From: Arachnia propionica
Lineage (GTDB): Bacteria; Actinomycetota; Actinomycetes; Propionibacteriales; Propionibacteriaceae
Reading direction: 5' to 3'
DNA length: 64,000 bases
NCBI RefSeq assembly: GCF_003859805.1
Contig: NZ_RQZG01000001.1
Coordinates: forward strand, 124,001-188,000
Positions 8,314 to 16,613 of this stretch are shown here, piece after piece; within the stretch, counting starts at the first letter, position 1; every line of letters starts with the position of its first letter. The notes under the pieces were generated by a model. That model worked only from the letters and a program-made list of their open reading frames with translations, was not told where the DNA came from and ran no database searches. The position numbers and the translations under genes are program-made.

Positions 8314-9125
8314 GCGGGGTCGGGGAGTGGGCGCTCCCTGAGCGACTCGATCGGGATCACCATCGGCTGGCCGCCCACGGGGTCGTCGATCACCTTCGCC
8401 CGGATCCGGAACACATCTGCCAGGAGGGACTCGGTCAGCACCTCCCGCACCGGGCCGTCGGCCACGATCTCACCGGAGCTCATGACGATGAGGTGGTCCG
8501 CACAGCGGGCGGCCAGGGAGAGTTCGTGCAGCACCAGGACCATCGTGCGGCCCTCGTCGCGGTTGAGACGTCGGCACAGTTCCAGCACCTCCAGCTGGTT
8601 CGCGATGTCGAGGAAGGTGGTCGGTTCGTCCAGCAGCATCGTCGGTGGGTCCTGGGCCAGCAGCAAGGCGATCCAGACCCGCTGACGTTGACCTCCGGAC
8701 AGCTCCTCCACGGGCCGGTCCACCAGGTCGAGCAGATCTGCTGCCTGAAGTGCCCTGTGGACGGCTGCCTCGTCAGCGATGGTCCACCGCTGCATCAGGT
8801 TCTGGTGCGGATGACGGCCTCGTGCCACGAGATCGCCGACGGTGATCCCGAACGGGGCGCGGGACTGCTGGGGGAGCAGTCCCAACCGCCGCGCGAACTC
8901 CTTGGCAGGGATCCGGGCGATGTTCTTGCCGTCGAGCAGCACCTCCCCGACGGCAGGGTTCAGCAGGCGTGACAGCGCCCGCAGCAAGGTCGATTTCCCA
9001 CAGGCATTCGGTCCGACGATCACCGTCACCTGTGAGGCCGGTACCACCACCTCAAGATGCCGGGAGATCGTGCGTCCGGGGTAGCCAAGGGTCAGATCCA
9101 CGCCATGGATGAGTTGGTTCGTCAT
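8304..9125 (-). CDS. Siderophore ABC transporter ATPase (FepC/FecE type)
   Basis: 273-residue ATPase of the iron(III)-siderophore/cobalamin uptake family. Walker A is GPNACGKSTLLRAL, the signature is [17 protein letters not shown], Walker B is TMLLDEPTTFLD, and the DIANQLEVLELCRRL stretch after it is characteristic of FecE/FhuC/FepC proteins. The ATG at 9125 is preceded by AAGGAG six bases upstream, whereas the in-frame start at 9146 has no ribosome site. It closes a four-gene operon of binding protein, two permeases and ATPase, with a DtxR-type box at its head. Confidence 0.92.
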   Translation of the reverse strand: MTNQLIHGVDLTLGYPGRTISRHLEVVVPASQVTVIVGPNACGKSTLLRALSRLLNPAVGEVLLDGKNIARIPAKEFARRLGLLPQQSRAPFGITVGDLVARGRHPHQNLMQRWTIADEAAVHRALQAADLLDLVDRPVEELSGGQRQRVWIALLLAQDPPTMLLDEPTTFLDIANQLEVLELCRRLNRDEGRTMVLVLHELSLAARCADHLIVMSSGEIVADGPVREVLTESLLADVFRIRAKVIDDPVGGQPMVIPIESLRERPLPDPATY

Positions 9126-9149
9126 GGGAATCTCCTTGTCAGACAATCG

Positions 9150-10193
9150 TCAAACCTGCCGTGTGCGGGTGAGGAGCCAGGCCAGGTACATCCCTCCGAG
9201 CAGTCCTGTGACCTGGCCGATGGGCAGGGTGACGGTGCCGGGCAACAGGGAGGTGATCAGCAACGCCCCGGTCAGGATCACCGCCCCCATCGCAGCAGCG
9301 CTGAACACGGGCAGTGAGGTGCTCCTGGTCAGGATGCGTGCGAGTTGGGGGGAGGCGAGGGCGATGAAGGCGATCGGTCCGATGGCACTGGTCGCGATCC
9401 CGGCCAGAAGCACCGCCAGCAGGATCAGCCAGCGGCGGGTCGGCTCGCCCCGGATCCCCAACTGCTGCGCCATGTCATCCCCCATCTCCAGCAGCGTGGC
9501 TCGGCGGGCCATCGACGCCACGAGCGGTAGCACGAGGAGGGTCACCACCAGAGTCGGTGAGGCCTGACCCCATTTCACGTCATCAAGGGAACCCGACAGC
9601 CAGACGTTGGCCGAGAAGGCGCGTTCGACATCGCCACGCACCATCATCAGGGCGTTGACCGAGGACAGCAGTGATCCGACCCCGAGACCGATCAACACGA
9701 GTCGGTGGCCACCCGTGACACCTCCCTTGAGGGACAGCAGGTAGATCACGGCGGAGGTGCCGAGCCCTCCCACCAGGGCACCGAGGGCCACCTGCAGCGG
9801 ATCCGCCTGGAGGAGCACGATCTGACTGATGGCCCCGGTGGCGGCCCCTGTCGTCAGACCGATCACGTCAGGAGAGCCCAGCGCGTTGGCCGATATCGAC
9901 TGGAAGACGGCTCCTGAGACCCCGAGCGCTGCTCCTGCGACCAGGGCCACCAGCACCCGGGGAAGTCGCATCTGATGCACCACCAGGTTGTGACGGGCGT
10001 TGGAGTGCTGCCCGAGCAGTGCAGACGGCAGGTCATCGAGGGGCACACTCACCGCTCCCATGGCCAAGGTCATCATCCCGAGCACGACAGCCGCGACGGC
10101 GAGCAGCACGGTGACCGTGACCAGGCGTGGCTGCACGATCAGGGAGAGCCAACGCCATCTCACCGGGCGTCCGGTCACCAGCTCCCGCTTCAC
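9150..10193 (-). CDS. FecCD-family iron transport permease 2
   Basis: 347-residue FecCD (BtuC-like) permease. About ten hydrophobic segments are visible. The family motif GAALGVSGAVFQSISANALGSPDVIGLTTGA lies near residues 75-105, and GPIAFIALASPQLARILTRS in the second half is the other hallmark. GTG start at 10193 overlaps the stop of the first permease (GTGA). Two non-identical permeases per transporter is the FepD/FepG-type arrangement. Confidence 0.9.
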   Translation of the reverse strand: MKRELVTGRPVRWRWLSLIVQPRLVTVTVLLAVAAVVLGMMTLAMGAVSVPLDDLPSALLGQHSNARHNLVVHQMRLPRVLVALVAGAALGVSGAVFQSISANALGSPDVIGLTTGAATGAISQIVLLQADPLQVALGALVGGLGTSAVIYLLSLKGGVTGGHRLVLIGLGVGSLLSSVNALMMVRGDVERAFSANVWLSGSLDDVKWGQASPTLVVTLLVLPLVASMARRATLLEMGDDMAQQLGIRGEPTRRWLILLAVLLAGIATSAIGPIAFIALASPQLARILTRSTSLPVFSAAAMGAVILTGALLITSLLPGTVTLPIGQVTGLLGGMYLAWLLTRTRQV

Positions 10194-11218
10194 AGTTGGG
10201 CCACTCTCCGGTGGCGAACCATGGCGATGAAGGTCGGGGCGCCGATCAGCGAGATCATGATGCCCACCCCGATCTCGGCATTCGGGATCACCGTGCGACC
10301 CGCGACATCTGCCAGCAGCACCAGGGCGGCGGCCAGCAGTGAGGTGGCAGGGATGAGGCGTCGATGGTTCAGGCCGACGACGAACCTTCCCAGGGCGGGA
10401 GCGGTCAGACCGACAAAGCCGATGGGGCCAGCCGCCACCGTCACGGCACCACACAGGATCACCACCACCAGGGCCGACAGTGACAGCACCACGGTCGGGT
10501 TCACCCCCAGGGAGCGGCTGAGGTCCTGTCCCAGTGCACTCGCGTCCAACGCACCGGACAAGGCCAGGGCCAGCGCCACTCCGATGACCACCGCGAGTGC
10601 GGTCGGGGCCAGGACATCGAAACCACGTCCCTCGAGGGAACCGACGGTCCAGGTACGAAACCGGCCGAACAGTTGGGGATCCATGTTGACCAGGATGATG
10701 CGGGTGGTTGCCAGGAGCACCACGTTGACCGCGGCCCCCGCCAGGACCAGACGCACGACCCCGGCACCATGACGCACCCCGCCGAGGGCGTGGACGGCTG
10801 CTCCTGTCACGGCAGCTCCCAGGAAACCGAAGGCCTGTGATGCCCCGAGGGAGCTGAAACCGAGGAAGGCGATCGAGACCGCGACGGCCAAGGTCACGCC
10901 GGCGTTGATGCCGAGCAGTCCTGGTTCGGCCAGTGGGTTGCGGGTCAGGGCCTGCATCACCACACCGGCCGAACCGAGCCCGGCCCCCACCAGGAGCGCG
11001 AGGAGGGTCCTCGGCACCCGGACCTCCCGGATGAGCAGGTGCTCCGTGACGCCGGGATCGAACCTGGCCAATGCCGCCCAGGCCTGGCCGAGCGAGATCT
11101 CGACGGTGCCCACCACGAGTGACACCGGCATCAGGACGATGATCAGGACCGCTGTGGCACCCAGCCAGCGTGACGGTCGACGCGCCGTCGCACGGGTCTC
11201 AGGAACTGAAGGTCTCAC
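10190..11218 (-). CDS. FecCD-family iron transport permease 1
   Basis: 342-residue FecCD permease. Family motifs are GAGLGSAGVVMQALTRNPLAEPGLLGINAG in the first half and GPIGFVGLTAPALGRFVVG in the second. The GTG at 11218 lies 20 bases inside the end of the binding-protein gene. It has no strong ribosome site of its own, which fits translational coupling, but the start is less certain than the reading frame. It pairs with the second permease to form the membrane channel. Confidence 0.88.
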   Translation of the reverse strand: MRPSVPETRATARRPSRWLGATAVLIIVLMPVSLVVGTVEISLGQAWAALARFDPGVTEHLLIREVRVPRTLLALLVGAGLGSAGVVMQALTRNPLAEPGLLGINAGVTLAVAVSIAFLGFSSLGASQAFGFLGAAVTGAAVHALGGVRHGAGVVRLVLAGAAVNVVLLATTRIILVNMDPQLFGRFRTWTVGSLEGRGFDVLAPTALAVVIGVALALALSGALDASALGQDLSRSLGVNPTVVLSLSALVVVILCGAVTVAAGPIGFVGLTAPALGRFVVGLNHRRLIPATSLLAAALVLLADVAGRTVIPNAEIGVGIMISLIGAPTFIAMVRHRRVAQL

Positions 11219-12212
11219 GCACCGTTTCCACGATCTGGGTTGCGGAGTAGTAGTCGATGCGGAACGAGTTCTTGCCCAGTCCGTGGACTTGTCCCTTGGT
11301 GACACTCGGCAGGTTCGCCAGGACGGGATCAGCTGCGAAGGCCTTGGCCCCCTCGTCGTCCTGGGCGAGGATGAACGTGGTCTCGGCCGTGAGGCGGGTC
11401 AGGTTCTCATAGGTCGCCCACACGAAGTCGTTTCGGAGAGTGTCCTGGGTGTGCCAACTGGGGTCAGGGTCCTCGATGGTGAACCCCAGTTCCGTCAGCA
11501 GCTGGGCGTGGGGTCCGGATGCCCGGGCGATGGGATTGGACTCGCCGGGGCCGTTGAAGGAGACGATGTTGGTCATGCCCTCTGGCACGGTGATCGCTGC
11601 CTTGACATCCGAGACCAACGTCTCGAACCTGGTGATGGTGGCCTCTGCCTCGGCCTTCATCCCCGTCGCCTCGGCGAGTTGCAGGGTCAGGTCCTGCCAG
11701 GTCTGGCCACCGTAGTCGACCAGAATGGTGGGTGCGATCGCCTGCAGGTCGGACAGGTTGTCCTTGGCCGAGTCCGCACCTGAGCTCGAGACGATGATGA
11801 GGTCAGGCTCAGCGGCGATGACCGCCTCCAGGTTCACCTCGCCTGCGGGGTACAGCGGTTCGAGTCCTTTCTCCTTGGCCACGGAGGCCCACTGGGGGAA
11901 GAACTTCCCTCCTGCTGCGCCGGCAGAGCCGACGACGGGGGCGTCGAAGGCGAGCAGGGAGCCGGTCACCGTGACAGAGGTGGAGACCACCCTCATCGGT
12001 TTGGTGGGGATCTCGGTCGTGGATCCGTCCGCATTGGTGAAGGTGAGCGGGAAGCTCGTGCTGTCCGATGTCCCAGGGGCGGGAGTGCTCGCAGCCTGTG
12101 ACGCGGTGTTGTCGTTGGAGGGTTGTGGGGCGGAACCGCCACACCCGGCCAGGGCCAGTGTGGTCACCAGGGCTGCAGCTGCACATCTCAGCCAGGTGGG
12201 GACGAGATTCAT
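11199..12212 (-). CDS. Iron-siderophore substrate-binding lipoprotein (FecB/FepB type)
   Basis: 337-residue lipoprotein with a signal peptide and lipobox LAGC near residue 23. It is followed by a Ser/Pro/Thr-rich linker and a class III periplasmic-binding fold, seen in motifs such as EIPTKPMRVVSTSVTVTGSL and NLEAVIAAEPDLIIVSS. The ATG at 12212 is preceded by GAGGAG. It is the first gene of the minus-strand operon and is transcribed away from the DtxR-like box at 12278-12296, so iron repression is likely. Ligand is probably a ferric siderophore, supported by the divergent Fes-like esterase. Confidence 0.9.
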   Translation of the reverse strand: MNLVPTWLRCAAAALVTTLALAGCGGSAPQPSNDNTASQAASTPAPGTSDSTSFPLTFTNADGSTTEIPTKPMRVVSTSVTVTGSLLAFDAPVVGSAGAAGGKFFPQWASVAKEKGLEPLYPAGEVNLEAVIAAEPDLIIVSSSGADSAKDNLSDLQAIAPTILVDYGGQTWQDLTLQLAEATGMKAEAEATITRFETLVSDVKAAITVPEGMTNIVSFNGPGESNPIARASGPHAQLLTELGFTIEDPDPSWHTQDTLRNDFVWATYENLTRLTAETTFILAQDDEGAKAFAADPVLANLPSVTKGQVHGLGKNSFRIDYYSATQIVETVRETFSS

Positions 12213-12277
12213 TGTTCTCCTCGGAAGAAGTGGGGAGGGGGGACAGGGCGAAGCGGCCCTGGCCACGACGTCTGATG

Positions 12278-12296
12278 TCAGGAGAGGCTAACCTAA
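12278..12296. promoter_or_regulatory. DtxR/IdeR-type iron box
   Basis: The 19-base site TCAGGAGAGGCTAACCTAA matches the actinobacterial DtxR/IdeR consensus TTAGGTTAGGCTAACCTAA at 16 of 19 positions, with a perfect right half. It lies between the binding-protein gene on the minus strand and the esterase gene on the plus strand, so one Fe(II)-loaded repressor could control both. Confidence 0.75.
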
Positions 12297-12343
12297 TTTC
12301 CTGTGGAATGCCGTGGAGAGTCCACCGTGCGGAACGGAGAGCC

Positions 12344-13549
12344 ATGTCCCGGGATCGACGACTCCTGGCCACACCGTTGGCCGATGGCGGGTACCCGTAT
12401 GCGGCCAACCCGGTCTGGCAGGAGCGGCTGCGCGATGGCGACGTGTCTGCCGGACAACTCTGGGACCTCGCTGCACGGCTCCCGTTGCTCGGCAGACGGG
12501 AACCGATCGGCGGGGTCGACATGGTCGAGGTGGGTTTCCTGACCCAGGGGGGCGTGGGTCAGGAGGTGCTGCTCCACGTCAATTCCCTGACCGACAACGT
12601 TCGCCACTCCTTCGAGCCCTGGCTGATGGAGCCAGTGCCCCACACGCCGCTGCACACTCTTGACCTCTGGCTCCCGGCCGATGGCTGCTACTCCTACCGA
12701 TTCGTCGCCATGCGTCACGTTCCCCGGGATGCCGGTGCCACGCCTGAGGGGTGGCGGGCAGTGCACGCGAACGGTCGTCCGGACCCCCGCAACCCGGAGC
12801 GCATCGTCGATCCCCTGGGCCAGTTCTCATCGGTGTGGCGCGGGCCGGATGCGATGAGCCCCACCGGGTCGGGTGCGGCGGTCGACTGGGAGGGGGACGT
12901 CGTGGACTGTCCTGACGGTGAGTCCCGTCCGGTGTGGTTCCGGCGGGGGAGCGAGGGCGACCGGTTGCCGCTTCTGGTGCTCTTCGACGGTGAACTGTGG
13001 CGCAGCCCGGGAGTGGTGGAACGGCTGGGAGAGCCTCGGCTCAAGGCGATGGATGTCGTACTGATCGATGCGAGGAGTCCCCGGGACAGGTGGCGAGACC
13101 TCACGTCACGGGGATGGGGCGATCAGGTGCGTGTGGTGCTGGAACAGGTGCTGCCACACCTGCGGCGTGCCACGGACGACCCTGAACAGGTGATCCTCGC
13201 CGGACAGTCGTTGGGTGGCCTCGCCGCGGCGCGACTGGCACTCGGGCCCGATCGGGTGGCGGATCGTGCACTGTGCCAGTCTGGATCGTTCTGGTGGCGT
13301 GACGGGGCGAAGGATCCGGGGCGACCGGGAAGGCTCATCGAGGAGCTCGTCGACATCGAGGCGAGTGGCAGCCAGTTCGTCGTCCAGGTTGGGATCGATG
13401 AACAGGAGATGGTGGAACGTTCACGTGAGTTCACTGCAGCCGCCCGGGCTGCCGGAGCGCAGGTGCGGCACCACGAATGGCGAGGCGGCCACGACTACGC
13501 CTGGTGGCGCGAGGGCCTGGTCTCGGGAGTCACCGATCTCCTGGGGTGA
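12344..13549 (+). CDS. Enterochelin esterase-like protein (Fes family)
   Basis: 401-residue cytoplasmic esterase resembling Fes/IroD, which opens ester-based siderophores after import so that iron can be released. An N-terminal beta domain of the Fes type ends near residue 150. The C-terminal alpha/beta-hydrolase (esterase D) domain carries the nucleophile elbow GQSLGG with Ser289, and a C-terminal GGHDYAWWREGL that supplies the catalytic His. GGAGAG lies ahead of the ATG. It is divergent from the siderophore transporter and shares its iron box, which supports the role. The exact siderophore is unknown. Confidence 0.88.
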   Translation: MSRDRRLLATPLADGGYPYAANPVWQERLRDGDVSAGQLWDLAARLPLLGRREPIGGVDMVEVGFLTQGGVGQEVLLHVNSLTDNVRHSFEPWLMEPVPHTPLHTLDLWLPADGCYSYRFVAMRHVPRDAGATPEGWRAVHANGRPDPRNPERIVDPLGQFSSVWRGPDAMSPTGSGAAVDWEGDVVDCPDGESRPVWFRRGSEGDRLPLLVLFDGELWRSPGVVERLGEPRLKAMDVVLIDARSPRDRWRDLTSRGWGDQVRVVLEQVLPHLRRATDDPEQVILAGQSLGGLAAARLALGPDRVADRALCQSGSFWWRDGAKDPGRPGRLIEELVDIEASGSQFVVQVGIDEQEMVERSREFTAAARAAGAQVRHHEWRGGHDYAWWREGLVSGVTDLLG

Positions 13550-13595
13550 GGGAGCACGGGCAGGGGTAGGTGCGCCTCACGGCACGAGGCGTCGG

Positions 13596-13615
13596 GGTTC
13601 CCCTGCAGGGGAACC
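13596..13615. terminator. Perfect palindrome between convergent genes
   Basis: GGTTCCCCTGCAGGGGAACC is a perfect 20-base palindrome in the 110-base gap between the esterase (plus) and the last envelope-stress gene (minus). It has no T-run, so it is a hairpin-only or Rho-assisted bidirectional terminator at best. Confidence 0.5.
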
Positions 13616-13660
13616 TCCGCGTCCTGATCATCGGGCGTGCCCGTTCAATCCGTGGGTGGC

Positions 13661-14011
13661 TCAGTGCGATGGAGCAGCTGGTCGTGTCGTCGCGATCTGC
13701 GCGATGGTGACCTTCACCTCGGGCTCGGGCAGGTCGCGTTCCCGACAGGCCGCGGTCAAGGTCTCGACGAGGTGTTGGGCGACGTCCCCGGCCCGGTGAG
13801 CTGCCTCGACGGCGCACGAGACCTCGATGGTGCAGCTGTCGTCCGTGAACTGAACCTTCAAGGCGGAGGCGCCGGAGCCCATGCCCAGCATCCGGGCCCC
13901 CTCGGCCAGGGCGGCACGGATGGGAGAGCCCGCCAGATAGAGCTGGCGCACGCCCGGAACCATCCGGGCGATGTCCTCCAACTCAGCTGTCAGGGCGGCT
14001 GCGTCCGTCAC
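13661..14011 (-). CDS. Small protein ending the Asp23 stress operon
   Basis: 116-residue soluble protein. I do not recognise a named family, but its size, its beta-alpha pattern (VKVTIAQIATTRP at the end, SCTIEVSCAVEAAHRAG in the middle) and its place behind two Asp23 genes suggest a diverged Asp23/Gls24-like member. GTG at 14011 follows AGGGAGG by eight bases, and an ATG at 14047 would overlap the gene before it. It is the last gene of the five-gene minus-strand run. Confidence 0.6.
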   Translation of the reverse strand: MTDAAALTAELEDIARMVPGVRQLYLAGSPIRAALAEGARMLGMGSGASALKVQFTDDSCTIEVSCAVEAAHRAGDVAQHLVETLTAACRERDLPEPEVKVTIAQIATTRPAAPSH

Positions 14012-14043
14012 CTGGGTACCTCCCTCGTGTCGCTTCCGTGAAG

Positions 14044-14625
14044 TCAATCGGTGTGCACGTCCGTCACAACGATATCCACGGCCGCCACGTGAAGGTCGGT
14101 GTGTGTGCCGACATCGCTCAGTATCTCGGTCCGCAACTGCTCCGCCATCTCAGGGATGGAACGCTTGAGTGGCATGCACACCTCGATCACCACGGTGACG
14201 GGTGCACCGAGGGTCTCCACGTCCCCGTCAAGCCGACAACGCCCGATGATCACTCCGTCAAGCTTCTCCTCGACCTGACGGACCAGGCCGCGAACGGCAC
14301 CTTCCGTGATGCCGAGGTCGTGTGGTGTGGGCACGTCGTAGGGGATGCGTCGACCAGCGCGGGCGTCGAGGGCGATACCGCTGAGGATCCAGTCAACCCA
14401 GGAGTCGTCGGCTGCCTCGAGGGCCTCGTCCTCCCGGATCATCTCCGCGGTGAGCCGGTTCAGACGTTCCAAGGACTCGAGGGCGAGCTGGCACCCCGGG
14501 GACTGCTCAATCGACTCGATCCGGGGATTCCTGCCCGATTCGAGGTAGGTACCCAATTCCTCCAGGGTGTGGCCATCGAGGTCATCCGGTGCGAAGGTGT
14601 GCTGTGTGTCAGGTCGGTCGGTCAT
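14044..14625 (-). CDS. Asp23/Gls24 family protein with N-terminal extension
   Basis: 193-residue protein. Residues about 85-193 form an Asp23/Gls24 domain (GAVRGLVRQVEEKLDGVIIG, then VTVVIEVCMPLKRSIPEMAEQLR). Residues 1-80 form an acidic helical extension with LEELGTYLESGR and SPGCQLALESLERLNRLTAEM, which resembles the short anti-sigma-like modules of actinobacterial proteins. The ATG overlaps the sigma factor stop (ATGA), so the two are made together. A role in restraining that sigma factor is inference from this coupling. Confidence 0.75.
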   Translation of the reverse strand: MTDRPDTQHTFAPDDLDGHTLEELGTYLESGRNPRIESIEQSPGCQLALESLERLNRLTAEMIREDEALEAADDSWVDWILSGIALDARAGRRIPYDVPTPHDLGITEGAVRGLVRQVEEKLDGVIIGRCRLDGDVETLGAPVTVVIEVCMPLKRSIPEMAEQLRTEILSDVGTHTDLHVAAVDIVVTDVHTD

Positions 14626-15248
14626 TGCCACACCTCCATGCGCGCCATGATGCTCTTCCGGGCACGGGCAAGCAGTCCCCGCACGGTGGACTCGGGAAGC
14701 TCCAGGGCCTCGGCGATCTCGCGGTAGCTCATCTGTTCCGCCTCTCGGAGGACCCAGCAACGACGTTGGGCCTCCGGTAGCTGTGCCAGGGCGGCGCGTA
14801 GTGCTGCCACCGTCGCCTTGGCCTGGGTGATGTGGGATGGGGAGTCGGACTCTGCGGTCGGCACGTCCAACTCGGTGGCGTCGTCGGTGTGTCGATGGGC
14901 ACGCACCCGGTCGATGGCGCGGTGGCTGGTGATGCGCATCAGCCATGCCTTCACCCTGCGGGGATCGTCGAGCTGATCCAGCTTGTTCCAGGCAGTGATG
15001 AAAGCCTCCTGCACCACGTCGTCCACATCTGAGCTGGAGCCGAGGATGCGTCGCGCCGTGGCCCGCATCATCGGGCCGTAACGGCGAACCAGGACCGCGA
15101 AAGCAGTGACGTCCCCGTCGGCAGCGCGCCCGGCGACGATCCTGTCGTCAGACGTCGCCAGCAGGACATCATGAGGGCTGCGACCCTCGGGAAGAGGATC
15201 GCAGCCCGTTTCACGTGTGTCGTCGGTCAACTCACGCCTTGCGTCCAA
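14622..15248 (-). CDS. ECF-type RNA polymerase sigma factor
   Basis: Sigma-70 family factor of the ECF type, up to 208 residues. Region 2 is seen in DVDDVVQEAFITAWNKLDQLDDPRRVKAWLMRITSHRAIDRVRAHR, residues about 73-118. Region 4 is the C-terminal helix-turn-helix in LPEAQRRCWVLREAEQMSYREIAEALELPESTVRGLLARARKS. The start is unclear, because only TTG codons are available (15248 and 15230). The first overlaps the GlsB gene by 17 bases, and I prefer neither strongly. It sits inside the Asp23/GlsB cluster, which is its likely target. Confidence 0.85.
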   Translation of the reverse strand: MDARRELTDDTRETGCDPLPEGRSPHDVLLATSDDRIVAGRAADGDVTAFAVLVRRYGPMMRATARRILGSSSDVDDVVQEAFITAWNKLDQLDDPRRVKAWLMRITSHRAIDRVRAHRHTDDATELDVPTAESDSPSHITQAKATVAALRAALAQLPEAQRRCWVLREAEQMSYREIAEALELPESTVRGLLARARKSIMARMEVWQ

Positions 15249-15492
15249 CGATGTAGCCGTAGATCGCCAGGACGATCAGGGAGCCGCCGATGGCGAGCGC
15301 CCAGCTCGACAGCGAGAAGAACTCGTCGATCTTCGCGTTGAACAGCAGGCTGCCGAGCCAGCCACCGACCATTGCGCCGATGACGCCGAGCACCAGGGTG
15401 GCGACCCAGCCACCGCCCTGCTCGCCGGGCATGATCACCTTCGCGATCGCCCCAGCGATCAGACCAAGCAGCAAGAAGCTCAAGAATCCCAT
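15232..15492 (-). CDS. GlsB/YeaQ/YmgE stress membrane protein
   Basis: 86-residue integral membrane protein of the GlsB/YeaQ/YmgE (transglycosylase-associated) family. Three hydrophobic segments and the Gly-rich signature GLIAGAIAKVIMPGEQGGGW then LGVIGAMVGGWLG are visible. The start is the ATG at 15492. It is commonly found next to Asp23 proteins and is thought to anchor envelope-stress functions in the membrane. Confidence 0.9.
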   Translation of the reverse strand: MGFLSFLLLGLIAGAIAKVIMPGEQGGGWVATLVLGVIGAMVGGWLGSLLFNAKIDEFFSLSSWALAIGGSLIVLAIYGYIVGRKA

Positions 15493-15624
15493 GAGGGTCA
15501 ACCTTTCGTGTGGTGCCACCAAGATGTGGCGGCGTTCACTGATGAGACGAGGACGGGTGCGGATTCGTCACACGTTTCCTCGAACTTTTTTCCACGATCT
15601 TGTCCGGCTGGGTCAGGGACACGG

Positions 15625-16032
15625 TCATTCGACCTCTTCCTCCGGAGTCTCGGTGTCGTCGGAAGGGGCGTGGACATCCTTCACGGTGACGTTGACCTCG
15701 GCCACCTGCTTGCCGACGATGTCCTCGATGGCCCGGGTGACAGCGGTCCGCACCCCGTCGGCGACCTCCTGCAGTGGAACGGGGTAGGCGGCGACGAGAG
15801 TGACGTCGATGCTCACCTGATCCTCGTCGATGGTGACCTTGATGCCCTGAGTCTGGGCCTGATCGGTTCCGGTCACGGCTTCACGGATGGCCCCCAGGGC
15901 TCGGGCCACGCCTCCGCCGAGCGCGTGGACACCGTGGGTCTCGCGGGCCGCGATGGCTGCGACCTTCGCGATCACGCCGTCCTCGATGGTGGTCGTGCCG
16001 TGCCCGGTAGCGGGGGTCTGTGCTGTTGACAT
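15625..16032 (-). CDS. Asp23/Gls24 envelope stress protein
   Basis: 135-residue Asp23/Gls24 protein. The core is TTTIEDGVIAKVAAIAARE, then GGGVARALGAIRE, and a C-terminal VGKQVAEVNVTVKDVH typical of the family. The ATG at 16032 is preceded by AGGAGGACCC. It is the first gene of the minus-strand stress run; a 132-base gap separates it from GlsB. Asp23 proteins form abundant membrane-associated layers in Gram-positive bacteria. Confidence 0.9.
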   Translation of the reverse strand: MSTAQTPATGHGTTTIEDGVIAKVAAIAARETHGVHALGGGVARALGAIREAVTGTDQAQTQGIKVTIDEDQVSIDVTLVAAYPVPLQEVADGVRTAVTRAIEDIVGKQVAEVNVTVKDVHAPSDDTETPEEEVE

Positions 16033-16186
16033 GGGTCCTCCTTGCATCGTCGTGGCGCCGGGATGCCCGGCCTCACTGGGGGGACGGGCCCGAGGTCGAC
16101 TCTGTCACACGGTGGAACATCTTGAAACGGACCCCATCTTAGGGTTACCTGTGTCGAAGACCAGATCACTGCGCGAAGGAGCAGTC

Positions 16187-16480
16187 ATGACCTATGTCAA
16201 CATCACCGCACTGACCTTTCCCGAGGGAGCGGAGGAGGAGATCGAGCGTCGTTTCGCCGCTCGCAAGCGCTCGGTGGACCAGTCCCCGGGTTTCCAGTCC
16301 TTCGAGCTGCTTCGTCCCGTGGTGGGGGAGAGTCGCTACTTCGTGGTCACCCGTTGGGAGTCCCAGGATGCCTACCAGCACTGGGCGGACAATCGGGTGG
16401 CCGGCTCCCATGCCGAGGACGAGCGCCGTGGCATGAGCATCGAGGTGCTCGGTTTCCAGGTGGTCCAGCACGACGAGTGA
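16187..16480 (+). CDS. mhuD: Heme-degrading monooxygenase, MhuD-like
   Basis: 97-residue dimeric alpha/beta-barrel (ABM) protein closely resembling mycobacterial MhuD: SPGFQSFELLRPVVGESRYF and VVTRWES match its sequence nearly word for word. Trp66 and the heme-ligand His75 fall at the same numbers as in MhuD. The third key residue, Asn7 in MhuD, is Thr7 here in an ungapped alignment, with Asn at position 5. AAGGAG precedes the ATG at 16187. It stands just ahead of an iron/heme ABC transporter, which supports intracellular heme degradation as an iron source. Confidence 0.88.
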   Translation: MTYVNITALTFPEGAEEEIERRFAARKRSVDQSPGFQSFELLRPVVGESRYFVVTRWESQDAYQHWADNRVAGSHAEDERRGMSIEVLGFQVVQHDE

Positions 16481-16522
16481 TCCGAGCCGGCCCCGCCCTG
16501 ACTCATTTTCGCAAAGTTAAAT

Positions 16523-16552
16523 TTGCTTAAATGGGTCAGGGGAGCCTAGGTT
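16523..16552 (+). promoter_or_regulatory. Likely promoter of heme/iron transporter
   Basis: TTGCTT (16523-16528) and TAGGTT (16547-16552) are spaced by 18 bases in an AT-rich island unusual for this GC-rich region. A small inverted repeat GCAAA-N6-TTTGC (16511-16526) overlaps the -35. The -10 is part of CCTAGGTT, close to one half of a DtxR box, with TAACCC just behind; the halves are too close for a normal site. Confidence 0.45.
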
Positions 16553-16613
16553 GTAACCCGACATCCGGGTGGGTCGGTCTGTCCGACCCCGACCACACAG
16601 GCAGGAGCCAGAA

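Noticed and set aside
16139-16157. DtxR box ahead of the MhuD-like gene
   Set aside because: TTAGGGTTACCT resembles one half-site, but only about 7 of 19 consensus positions match.
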